DNA of 9,291 bases from Candidatus Blautia intestinipullorum (GTDB lineage: Bacteria > Bacillota > Clostridia > Lachnospirales > Lachnospiraceae). The notes under the pieces are model-generated. The model was not told the DNA's origin and did not search any database. It worked only from the letters and a program-made list of their open reading frames with translations. Positions 1 through 6,576 of this stretch are shown here, piece by piece (within the stretch, counting starts at the first letter, position 1; the number at the start of each line of letters is the position of its first letter). The translations under genes were made by a program, and so were the position numbers. The stretch lies in contig DWVA01000280.1 in the NCBI GenBank assembly GCA_019120475.1, positions 1 to 9,291 on the forward strand, given 5' to 3'.

Positions 1-30
1 GATTTTAAAAAATAATCTCACAAAAATTTT

Positions 31-66
31 ATTTCCCCGTTCTTCTCTATTTCCCCATCCTTCTCT
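31..66. repeat. tandem 18-bp direct repeat upstream of promoter
   Basis: Two adjacent 18-bp copies, ATTTCCCCGTTCTTCTCT (31-48) and ATTTCCCCATCCTTCTCT (49-66), differ at only two positions. They end 6 bp before the -10 hexamer and so cover the place where a -35 box would be. They could be a paired activator or repressor site, or a chance duplication of a pyrimidine-rich tract. Only the repeat itself is seen; function is inferred. Confidence 0.7.
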
Positions 67-69
67 TCA

Positions 70-78
70 TGCTATAAT
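70..78 (+). promoter_or_regulatory. extended -10 promoter of the homocysteine methyltransferase gene
   Basis: TGCTATAAT matches the extended -10 consensus TGnTATAAT exactly. No good -35 hexamer lies 16-18 bp upstream (the region is TTTCCC-like), which fits an extended -10 promoter. Transcription would start near 85, giving a leader of under 30 nt. A double purine-rich ribosome site (AAGGAGGAGG, 97-106) precedes the TTG start at 112. Confidence 0.75.
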
Positions 79-111
79 AGGTGGATAAAACAGGACAAGG
101 AGGAGGTTTCA

Positions 112-981
112 TTGACTAAACAGGAATTTCAGCAGCTCACCCAAAAGACAGTTCTTCTTGACGGAGCCACCGGATCCAATCTGATGGCCCAGGGTATGCC
201 AAGAGGGATCTGCACAGAGCAGTGGGTGATCGAGCATAAAGACATCATACAAAAGCTTCAGCGTGATTATATTGACGCGGGAAGCCAGATCATTTACGCG
301 CCCACCTTCGGAGGAAACAGACTCAGCCTTAAAAATCATCATCTGGAAGATCAGATTGAAAATATTAACCGCACCCTGCTTTCCTACTCCAGAGAAATTG
401 CCGGGAACCGCTGTTACGTTGCCGGCGATGTAACTACCTCAGGGCAGTTTGTCACGGCTGACGGCGGCTACACCTATGAGGATGCCTACGAGATGTACCG
501 GGAGCAGATCGGGATTCTGGCTGATGCCGGAGCTGACCTGATCGTAGCTGAAACCATGATCAATATTGAGGAAACTCTGGCTGCAGTAGACGCGGCGAAT
601 TCTGTCTGCAGTCTTCCTGTCATGTGTACCGTTACTGTAGAGGCAGACGGAAGTATTTTCAGCGGCGGAAACGCCATAGAAGCCGTCTCCGCACTGGAAG
701 GCGCAGGAGCCGACGCCGTAGGCATCAACTGTTCCGTAGGGCCGGATCAGCTTGTATCCGTAGTGCGCAGCATACGGGAGGCTGTTTCCATTCCGGTGAT
801 CGCAAAGCCGAATGCAGGAATGCCCGTGATCGACGATCAGGGAAACGCTGTCTACAGTATGACGTCTTCCGACTTTGCCCGCCATATGAAGGCGCTGGTG
901 GACGCGGGAGCTGTTCTCGTAGGCGGCTGCTGCGGCACCACTCCGGAATTTATCCGGGCGCTGTCCGGGATCATCAGCTAA
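112..981 (+). CDS. homocysteine S-methyltransferase domain protein, stand-alone (289 aa)
   Basis: Cytoplasmic TIM-barrel enzyme of the Pfam S-methyl_trans family, which moves a methyl group onto the zinc-bound thiol of homocysteine to give methionine. Visible family motifs are LLDGATGSNL near residues 15-24, GINCSVGP with Cys207, and GGCCGTTPEF with Cys273/Cys274. These three cysteines are the expected Zn ligands. The start is TTG at 112, preceded at 5 nt by AGGAGG. At 289 aa it is only the N-terminal homocysteine module of MetH: no methyltetrahydrofolate, cobalamin or reactivation domain follows, and none is encoded nearby. It could be a split-MetH subunit that works with a corrinoid protein elsewhere, or an enzyme using S-methylmethionine or another donor; the sequence does not decide. 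It has its own promoter and converges on the pot operon. The family call is secure; the methyl donor is unknown. Confidence 0.9.
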   Translation: MTKQEFQQLTQKTVLLDGATGSNLMAQGMPRGICTEQWVIEHKDIIQKLQRDYIDAGSQIIYAPTFGGNRLSLKNHHLEDQIENINRTLLSYSREIAGNRCYVAGDVTTSGQFVTADGGYTYEDAYEMYREQIGILADAGADLIVAETMINIEETLAAVDAANSVCSLPVMCTVTVEADGSIFSGGNAIEAVSALEGAGADAVGINCSVGPDQLVSVVRSIREAVSIPVIAKPNAGMPVIDDQGNAVYSMTSSDFARHMKALVDAGAVLVGGCCGTTPEFIRALSGIIS

Positions 982-1034
982 AAAAAGTGCTTCTGAGGGA
1001 TCCGTACCGGATCTTTTCTCAGAAGCACTTTTTT
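981..1034. terminator. bidirectional intrinsic terminator between convergent genes
   Basis: A perfect 17-bp stem, AAAAAAGTGCTTCTGAG (981-997) with CTCAGAAGCACTTTTTT (1018-1034), carries an A-run on one side and a T-run on the other, so it works on both strands. The 20-nt interior holds a second small hairpin, GATCCG/CGGATC (999-1004 with 1008-1013) around TAC. The A-run overlaps the TAA of the left gene and the T-run touches the TGA of the right gene, so the element fills the whole intergenic space. Confidence 0.95.
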
Positions 1035-2173
1035 CATTTCACTTTGATTGCTTTCTCCGGGCACATTTCCTGACAGCAGAAACACCGGATGCATTTTTTG
1101 TAATCATAAACAGGAGCTTTCTTTCTTCCGTTCCTGAATTCCACAGCCTTTCCCGGTACAGGGCAGCTTTTGACACAGACCCCGCATCTGATGCAGAGAC
1201 TTTCGTCAATATACGGTTTTTTCTGGAAAAGATTCAGCGCTTTTGCCATTCGTTCCCAGATACCCCGGCGCACAGTCCGGCGGTCCACATGAAAGTCAGG
1301 ATTGCCGAATTTTTCTGCGGCCTCTTCCATAGAGATCCGCCCCTCCGGCGTCAGGATCTCAATCTCTTCTGCCTTCCAGGTTCCAAGCCCCATTTTTTCT
1401 CCATGATAATTTGTTGGAACCATCTGAGGCTTCAGGTGTATCAAATGACAGAATACACTGTCCAGAGCCACCGGATCTTCCGACATCAGGATCACATTCA
1501 TTGCTATAGGGTCTCCCGAGCCTGGGCCGTTTCCCTCCATAGCCGTGATCCCGTCCATGACATAAAGTCTTGGCCTTACCAGCCGGTTCAGATCCACCAG
1601 CATTCTGGCAAAGTTGTCCGCGCTTGGATACTGAGTGTGCCCCTTTGCCTTATGAAGTCCCTGGACAAAGCCGTAGCTGTTCTTTACCGCCCCTGTCACT
1701 CTTTCCAGGGCGTGGGTTTTCATCTTGCAGAGAGAGATCACACAATCGCTCTCTATAACCTCCCGGGCCAGGATAAATTCTTTTGCCTGGATTCCTTCCG
1801 GAAATTCCGTTTTCACTCCTCTGGAAAAATCCGCCGCCGGAATATTCAATTCTTTCAGATAGTCCTCCATTCCTGTTCCGGATATGACTCTGGATGTGGT
1901 TCCCACTCCGCAGGAATCCCCCAAAGTAATCTTTTCATAGCCCTCTTCTTTCAGGATTCTGGCAAACATCCCGACCACGGCCGGATGGGTGATCACCGGG
2001 CGGCTGTTTTCCGCCTTTTTCAGAAGATTTGGCTTCAAAAGAATAGATTCTTCTTTTTTTATCAGCCTGTCAAGCCTTCCCAGAAGCTCTGTCCCTTTTT
2101 TCAGGCTTTCATAAACAGAATCTTCCCTGTAGGAGTTACAGGGAAGAAGAATTACTTTGCTTTTTTCTTTCAT
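1034..2173 (-). CDS. DUF362 family protein with C-terminal two-cluster ferredoxin domain (379 aa)
   Basis: An uncharacterised DUF362 protein. The N-terminal about 300 residues carry the family's conserved patches: LKPNLL (46-51), THP (62-64), GDSCG (85-89), KMKTHALERVTGAVKN (150-165) and MDGITAMEGNGPGSG (206-220). The C-terminal part is a bacterial-type 2[4Fe-4S] ferredoxin domain: Cys327/330/333/337 and Cys361/364/367/371, both as CxxCxxCxxxCP. No signal peptide or membrane segment is seen, so it is probably cytoplasmic and electron-transferring. It is the last gene of the operon, directly behind Enzyme I. Two starts are possible: ATG at 2185, overlapping the Enzyme I stop by 4 nt (ATGA), and ATG at 2173, which has GAGGT 5 nt upstream. 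I chose 2173 (379 aa). A longer reading from 2236 would run 55 nt into Enzyme I and is unlikely. The substrate and reaction are unknown. Confidence 0.85.
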   Translation of the reverse strand: MKEKSKVILLPCNSYREDSVYESLKKGTELLGRLDRLIKKEESILLKPNLLKKAENSRPVITHPAVVGMFARILKEEGYEKITLGDSCGVGTTSRVISGTGMEDYLKELNIPAADFSRGVKTEFPEGIQAKEFILAREVIESDCVISLCKMKTHALERVTGAVKNSYGFVQGLHKAKGHTQYPSADNFARMLVDLNRLVRPRLYVMDGITAMEGNGPGSGDPIAMNVILMSEDPVALDSVFCHLIHLKPQMVPTNYHGEKMGLGTWKAEEIEILTPEGRISMEEAAEKFGNPDFHVDRRTVRRGIWERMAKALNLFQKKPYIDESLCIRCGVCVKSCPVPGKAVEFRNGRKKAPVYDYKKCIRCFCCQEMCPEKAIKVK

Positions 2174-2178
2174 CGAAT

Positions 2179-2185
2179 ACCTCAT
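2179..2185 (-). promoter_or_regulatory. coupled stop/start and Shine-Dalgarno between Enzyme I and DUF362
   Basis: Read on the - strand this is ATGAGGT. The TGA ends the Enzyme I gene, the ATG is an alternative DUF362 start in frame with it, and GAGGT is a ribosome site 5 nt before the ATG at 2173. A ribosome finishing Enzyme I would stop on the ribosome site of the next gene, which favours translational coupling of the two products. Confidence 0.65.
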
Positions 2186-3804
2186 CTGCCGCCGAGATCT
2201 GTTTCTCTCAGCGCTTTTCTCACCGGAAGGATACATGCCGGCACCACTGACAGAAAATCCACTCCCATTCTGAGGAAGGTTTCCGTCAGCGCTGTGTCTG
2301 CAGCAATCTCTCCGCAGATCCCCGCCTCGCGTCCTTCCTGATGGGCTGCCTCGACCACCATGCGGATCATTCTTAAGATTGCCGGGTGATGATCGTCGTA
2401 CTTATCCTTAAGCAGCAGGTTCTGTCTGTCCATAGCCAGCGTATACTGGGTCAGATCGTTTGTTCCGATGCTGAGGAAATCTACACGTCTGGCAAGTTCA
2501 CGGCTGATCATCACAGCCGCCGGCGTTTCAATCATAATGCTTGTGCGGATATCCCGGAAAGGAATATCCTGCTCCCGCAGGCTTTGCTTTACCTCCTGGA
2601 TCAGTTCTTCTATCTCTTCCATCTCTTTTTCCGAAGAAACCATAGGATACATCATGGCAAGGTTGCCATAGACGCTGGCCCGGTAAATCGCCCGAAGCTG
2701 GGATTTGAACATTTCTTTGCGGTCAAGGCAGAAACGGATCCCTCTGTTTCCCATGATCGGATTTATCTCCTCCGGAATATCCAGATAGGAAGCCTGCTTG
2801 TCCGCGCCAAGATCAGCCGTCCGGATCACCGTAGGACGATCGCCCATGGTCTCCGCGATCTTTTTATAGGCCAGAAACAGCTCGTTTTCCCTTGGATAGC
2901 TTTCTCTGCCCAGATACTGGAACTCGCTGCGCAGAAGGCCGATGCCCGCCGCCCCGTAATAAAGGACGTTATTCAGGTCGCTCATGTTGCCGATATTGGC
3001 ATATAGGCCGATCTCTTTCCCGTCCGCTGTCACATCTTTCTCATTTTTCAGCTTCAGAAGCTCTTCTTTTTCTTTTTTGTCTGCTTCCAGACGGATCTCA
3101 TATTCTTTTTGTATTTCCCCATCCGGGTCAAGATAAAGAGTTCCTGTATAGCCGTCCACAATAGCCGTCAGCCCGTCCCAGGCGTCGTCTGCCACAATAT
3201 CAACCAGAGTGGGGATTTCCATAGTTTTGGCTACGATGGAAGTATGGGAAACGGCTGATCCATGATGCATGACTACAGCCAGAAGTTTTTCCTTGTCCAT
3301 CTCCATGATCTCTGTGGGCGACAGAGACTCCGTTACAAGGATCACCGGTTCCTCTCCCAGATTAATATGAAGAGACGCGCCGCCAAGAATCTGGATCAGG
3401 CGGTTGGAAATCTCCTGAATATCCGCGATCCTCTTTCTTACCGCCGGTTCTTCCAGACTGCGGAAAGTCTCTGTGATCTCATCTCTGTTTGTCATAACCG
3501 CATAGGCGGCGTTTACTTTTTCTGATGAAATACAGCTTTCGATGGCTTTTTGATAGCTTTCTGATTCCAGAAGATTTTTCTGTTCAAGAAAGGTTTTCGC
3601 CTCCTGTTCATTCAGGAGGCACTTCTTTTCATAAAGCTCCAGAAGAGCCGCGGCCGCCTGGGACCTGGCTCTTTGGAACTCTTCAATTTCCTTTTTGATG
3701 TTGCTGACAAGGGACTGACGGATCTGGTATTCCCCTCTGCTGTAATAAAGTATCTTTCCGATGGCAATTCCCGAAAAGGTCGCTGTACCTTTAAAAATTT
3801 CCAT
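2182..3804 (-). CDS. phosphoenolpyruvate-protein phosphotransferase (PTS Enzyme I, 540 aa)
   Basis: Enzyme I takes phosphate from PEP onto a histidine and passes it to HPr. Domains in order: PEP-utiliser N-terminal/HPr-binding domain (about 1-140), mobile phosphohistidine domain (about 150-225) with GSAVSHTSIVAK giving His187, and the C-terminal PEP-binding TIM barrel (about 255-535). Catalytic residues known from E. coli EI are kept: Arg292 (LLRSEF), Arg328 (RTADLGADK), Glu426 (IETP), Asn449-Asp450 and Arg460 (GTNDLTQYTLAMDR), Cys497 (GICGE). The usual GGxTSH before the active His reads GSAVSH here, and the protein is about 35 residues shorter at the C-terminus than E. coli EI. No GAF domain is present, so it is not PtsP of the nitrogen PTS. 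No ptsH, EIIA or sugar permease is nearby; instead it follows potD by 22 nt, with AGGAGG before its ATG. It is either the cell's general EI in an odd place or a dedicated paralogue, so I give no symbol. Confidence 0.93.
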   Translation of the reverse strand: MEIFKGTATFSGIAIGKILYYSRGEYQIRQSLVSNIKKEIEEFQRARSQAAAALLELYEKKCLLNEQEAKTFLEQKNLLESESYQKAIESCISSEKVNAAYAVMTNRDEITETFRSLEEPAVRKRIADIQEISNRLIQILGGASLHINLGEEPVILVTESLSPTEIMEMDKEKLLAVVMHHGSAVSHTSIVAKTMEIPTLVDIVADDAWDGLTAIVDGYTGTLYLDPDGEIQKEYEIRLEADKKEKEELLKLKNEKDVTADGKEIGLYANIGNMSDLNNVLYYGAAGIGLLRSEFQYLGRESYPRENELFLAYKKIAETMGDRPTVIRTADLGADKQASYLDIPEEINPIMGNRGIRFCLDRKEMFKSQLRAIYRASVYGNLAMMYPMVSSEKEMEEIEELIQEVKQSLREQDIPFRDIRTSIMIETPAAVMISRELARRVDFLSIGTNDLTQYTLAMDRQNLLLKDKYDDHHPAILRMIRMVVEAAHQEGREAGICGEIAADTALTETFLRMGVDFLSVVPACILPVRKALRETDLGGR

Positions 3805-3826
3805 CCTTCATCCCTCCTGCTGCCTG

Positions 3827-4855
3827 TCAGTCACATGCAGCTCTGAATTCTGTCCAGTTCTTGTTGTACTGTTCGTTTGCTTCTTCGCTTACATTCTGTA
3901 CGATCTCTCCGCTTTTTACAGAATCCGGAACAACAAGATCCGGGTTTACAAATTCATCGGCAGCCTTATTTGTGCTGTAATATCCGATGAAATCTGTACA
4001 CTGCGCAGCGATCTCCGGCTGCAGGATGTAATCCATAAACTGGTACGCAGCATCTTTGTTCGGCGCTGCGCTGGGGATAAACATACCCATGATGCCGAAG
4101 CCAAGTCCCTCTTCCGGATATACCACCTTAAGATCCGGATTCTCCGCCAGAGCCGCAGTCACCTGGGAGGTGTAAATAAATCCTACGCTTGCCTCTCCGT
4201 TTAAAAGAGCGTTCTGAGTGTTGTCATCCTGGATCAGACGCACGTTGGGGGCAAGTTCCAGAAGCTTCTCTCCTGTTTCCTTAATGGATTCCACGTCTTC
4301 TTCGTTCATGCTCTTTCCGAGAGCCATATTGGTGATTCCGTTGATCACTCTGTAGTTGGCGATCAGGGCGATGCTGTCCTCAAGAGAAGGATCCCACAGA
4401 TCGCTGTAGCCTTTAATGTCAATGTCCACCATTTCCGGATCGTAAACGATCAGCGGGATTCCCGCTCCGTAGGGAACAGTGTATTCATCGTCCGGATCAT
4501 AAAACTGTCCCTGATAAAGTGGATTGATGTTTTCAAATCCGCTGAGCTTTGATTTATCCAGCTTCTCCGCCAGGCCCTCCTGGATCACATTTTCCAGAAT
4601 ATAATCATCGGCGATAATGATATCATAGTCGCCGCCTTTCGCCATGGAAAGCTTCTCCAGCATTGTCTCATCTGTATCAAAGTTTGAATATACGATCTTT
4701 ACGCCGGTCTCTTCTTCAAAACCGTCCAAAACTTCCTGCGGGAACATGTTTTCCCAGGTAAAAAGAACCAGTTCATCGGAATCCGCGCTGACCGGGACCG
4801 CCATTACAGGCACTGCCAGAGCCGCACACAGTGCAGCAGCTAAAATTTTTTTCAT
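3827..4855 (-). CDS. potD: PotD-like ABC transporter substrate-binding protein (342 aa)
   Basis: Extracytoplasmic binding protein of the spermidine/putrescine class, delivering ligand to the PotBC permease. Residues 1-24 form a signal peptide: MKK, a hydrophobic stretch, then a VSA|DS type I cleavage site. The mature part starts ELVLFTWENMFP and keeps family landmarks such as ETGVKIVYSNFDTDETM (49-65), DKSKL (100-104), PYGAG (128-132), SDLWDP (151-156), APNV (202-205) and IGYYSTN (290-296). Two things are odd. There is no lipobox cysteine (Cys10 lies inside the hydrophobic stretch in an unsuitable context), although Gram-positive binding proteins are usually lipoproteins. Several polyamine-contact positions of E. 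coli PotD also appear changed: Trp229 is Tyr228 here, Trp255 is Gly254, Asp257 is Met256, and the Asp168/Glu171 region reads NYRVING. Trp34 is kept. The start is ATG with AAGGAG 7 nt upstream. The family is secure; a polyamine ligand is doubtful. Confidence 0.9.
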   Translation of the reverse strand: MKKILAAALCAALAVPVMAVPVSADSDELVLFTWENMFPQEVLDGFEEETGVKIVYSNFDTDETMLEKLSMAKGGDYDIIIADDYILENVIQEGLAEKLDKSKLSGFENINPLYQGQFYDPDDEYTVPYGAGIPLIVYDPEMVDIDIKGYSDLWDPSLEDSIALIANYRVINGITNMALGKSMNEEDVESIKETGEKLLELAPNVRLIQDDNTQNALLNGEASVGFIYTSQVTAALAENPDLKVVYPEEGLGFGIMGMFIPSAAPNKDAAYQFMDYILQPEIAAQCTDFIGYYSTNKAADEFVNPDLVVPDSVKSGEIVQNVSEEANEQYNKNWTEFRAACD

Positions 4856-4918
4856 ATCGTCTCTCCTTTTTTATCTATATTCAGATTTTTCTGTGAAGAT
4901 CTGTAGGTACAGTATATC

Positions 4919-5725
4919 TTACTTTTTCTTTGTTGAAAAGAGCCTATTCCTTCCTTTTGAAATTTTTCCGATCAGAGTGTACAAAAGAAGCACGCCTATG
5001 GTAAACGCCAGCATCAGGGTACAGAGAGCGTTGATCTCCGGCGTCACTCCGGTTTTCAACTGGGTATATACCTTGATCGGCAGCGTGGAAAGTCTGGGCC
5101 CGTTTACAAAAATACTGATCACCACATCGTCCATGGACATGGCGAAAGCCAGCAGGGAACCGGACATAACCGCCGGCATGATCAGCGGCAGGGTAATGTC
5201 CCAGAAGGCCCGGAAAGAACCTGCCCCCAGATCTCTGGCCGCCTCCTCAAGAGCCGGATCCATTCCTGCAAGCCGCGCTTTCACTTCCATGAGAATATAG
5301 GGCACACAGAAAACGGTATGTCCCAGAAGAAGCGTCAGCATTCCAAAAGGAATATTCAAAAGATAGAAGAACGCCATCAGCACCATGCCGAGGATGATTT
5401 CCGGAATCATCAGAGGAAGGATGGAAACATATTCCAGAATTCCTTTTGTTCTCCATTTGATCCTGGACAGCCCTACTGCGCCCAGCGTTCCGATCACGGC
5501 TGAGAGGAGACAGCTTGAAACGCCAAGGATCAGGCTGTTTTTCAGGGCTTCCAGCATATCCTCATCCTGAAGGAGCTCCTGGTACCAGTTCAAAGAAAAT
5601 CCGCTGAAACGAACAGGCAGCTTTGATTCATTAAAGGAAAAGATAATGACCACCGCTACCGGCAGGTACATCAGGAAAAACACAATTCCAAGATACACTC
5701 CGGAGAGCTTCGTATTCTTTTTCAT
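4919..5725 (-). CDS. potC: PotC-type ABC transporter permease (268 aa)
   Basis: Inner-membrane permease subunit that pairs with PotB. About six hydrophobic segments are visible, near residues 9-31, 63-86, 98-122, 126-147, 180-203 and 230-252. The EAA loop that docks on the ATPase is EEAARDLGAGSFRAFWDITL (160-179). The following SMDDVVISIFVNGP (197-210) and GVTPEINAL (226-234) closely resemble the matching part of E. coli PotC, which separates it from PotB. The start overlaps the potB stop by 4 nt (ATGA), with GGAGGG 8 nt upstream inside potB. The length is normal for the family. A 63-nt gap to potD follows, holding the potD ribosome site and no convincing terminator. Confidence 0.95.
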   Translation of the reverse strand: MKKNTKLSGVYLGIVFFLMYLPVAVVIIFSFNESKLPVRFSGFSLNWYQELLQDEDMLEALKNSLILGVSSCLLSAVIGTLGAVGLSRIKWRTKGILEYVSILPLMIPEIILGMVLMAFFYLLNIPFGMLTLLLGHTVFCVPYILMEVKARLAGMDPALEEAARDLGAGSFRAFWDITLPLIMPAVMSGSLLAFAMSMDDVVISIFVNGPRLSTLPIKVYTQLKTGVTPEINALCTLMLAFTIGVLLLYTLIGKISKGRNRLFSTKKK

Positions 5726-6576
5726 CCGATTCCCTCCAATTCTTTTACATTTGTGATCCGGCGGTACAAAACGATCATCAGTGTGGTGAGCACCATCAGC
5801 ACCACTGCCAGAGCCGCGGCAAAGGGCCAGTTGTTGCCTCTTGTCATCTGCTCCTGGATCAGGCTTCCCACCAGGACGATCTTGTTTCCTCCAAGAATAT
5901 CCGCAATAAAGAACAGTCCCATGGAGGGGATGAACGTCAGGATAATGCCTGAGAGAAGTCCCGGAAGTGTCAGCTTAAAGGATACTGTCCAGAAAGCCTT
6001 CGTCTTCGACGCTCCCAGATCGCGGGCAGCCTCCACAAGAGACCAGTCCAGCTTTTCCGCGCTGGAATACACAGACAAGATCATAAAGGGAAGGAGCACA
6101 TAAACCATTCCCACCACGATCGCCGGATAACTGTATAATATTTTCAATGGTTTATCGATTATCCCGATCTTTTTCAGGATAAAGTTCAAAACGCCTTTAT
6201 TCTGGAGAATGATGATCCATCCATACAGACGTATCAGGGAATTCACCCAGAAAGGCAGCATCAGAAACAGCATGGCTTTTTTCTTCCATCCATCGGAAAG
6301 CCTTGCCATAAAGTATCCGAAGGGATAGCCGACCAGACAGATGATCGCCGTACTGGTAAGAGCAAGCTGGAAAGACTCCCGGAAAGTCTGAAGGTATACC
6401 GGCTCCAGGATCTTTTTGTAATTTTCCAGCGTAAAGGACCACTGTACGCCGAATCCGTCCGCTGACTGCGAAAAGCTCAGGGCCACCATATAGATCAGCG
6501 GTCCGGCCACAAATACCAGAGTAAATATATACAGGGGAAGGATCATCCAGACAGAGCTGGATCTGCGCCTACGCAT
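5722..6576 (-). CDS. potB: PotB-type ABC transporter permease (284 aa)
   Basis: First permease subunit of the importer. A basic N-terminus (MRRRR) is followed by a membrane segment at 11-35, then segments near 68-92, 101-123, 148-170, 200-226 and 250-272, six in all. The EAA docking loop is VEAARDLGASKTKAFWTVSF (181-200). IPSMGLFFIADILGGNK (216-232) and the MLPFWVNSLIR stretch (106-116) are typical of PotB rather than PotC. The length matches E. coli PotB (about 285 aa). The start ATG lies 8 nt inside the end of potA, with GGGGAGGA just upstream within potA, so translation is probably coupled. It works with PotC as a heterodimer driven by PotA. Confidence 0.95.
   Translation of the reverse strand: MRRRRSSSVWMILPLYIFTLVFVAGPLIYMVALSFSQSADGFGVQWSFTLENYKKILEPVYLQTFRESFQLALTSTAIICLVGYPFGYFMARLSDGWKKKAMLFLMLPFWVNSLIRLYGWIIILQNKGVLNFILKKIGIIDKPLKILYSYPAIVVGMVYVLLPFMILSVYSSAEKLDWSLVEAARDLGASKTKAFWTVSFKLTLPGLLSGIILTFIPSMGLFFIADILGGNKIVLVGSLIQEQMTRGNNWPFAAALAVVLMVLTTLMIVLYRRITNVKELEGIG

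Noticed and set aside
2174..2236. Extended N-terminus of the DUF362 protein from ATG 2236
   Set aside because: It would overlap Enzyme I by 55 nt, adds a basic stretch unlike the family, and ignores the ribosome site GAGGT just before 2173.
1289..2341. 350-aa open frame on the + strand opposite the DUF362 gene
   Set aside because: It is antisense to a gene with clear family motifs. Its own translation shows no recognisable domain and has low-complexity, Arg/His/Phe-rich composition typical of a shadow frame.
4856..4918. Possible attenuator hairpin between potC and potD (CAGAT/ATCTG)
   Set aside because: Only 5 bp with a 12-nt loop and no following T-run. The gap is explained by the potD ribosome site.
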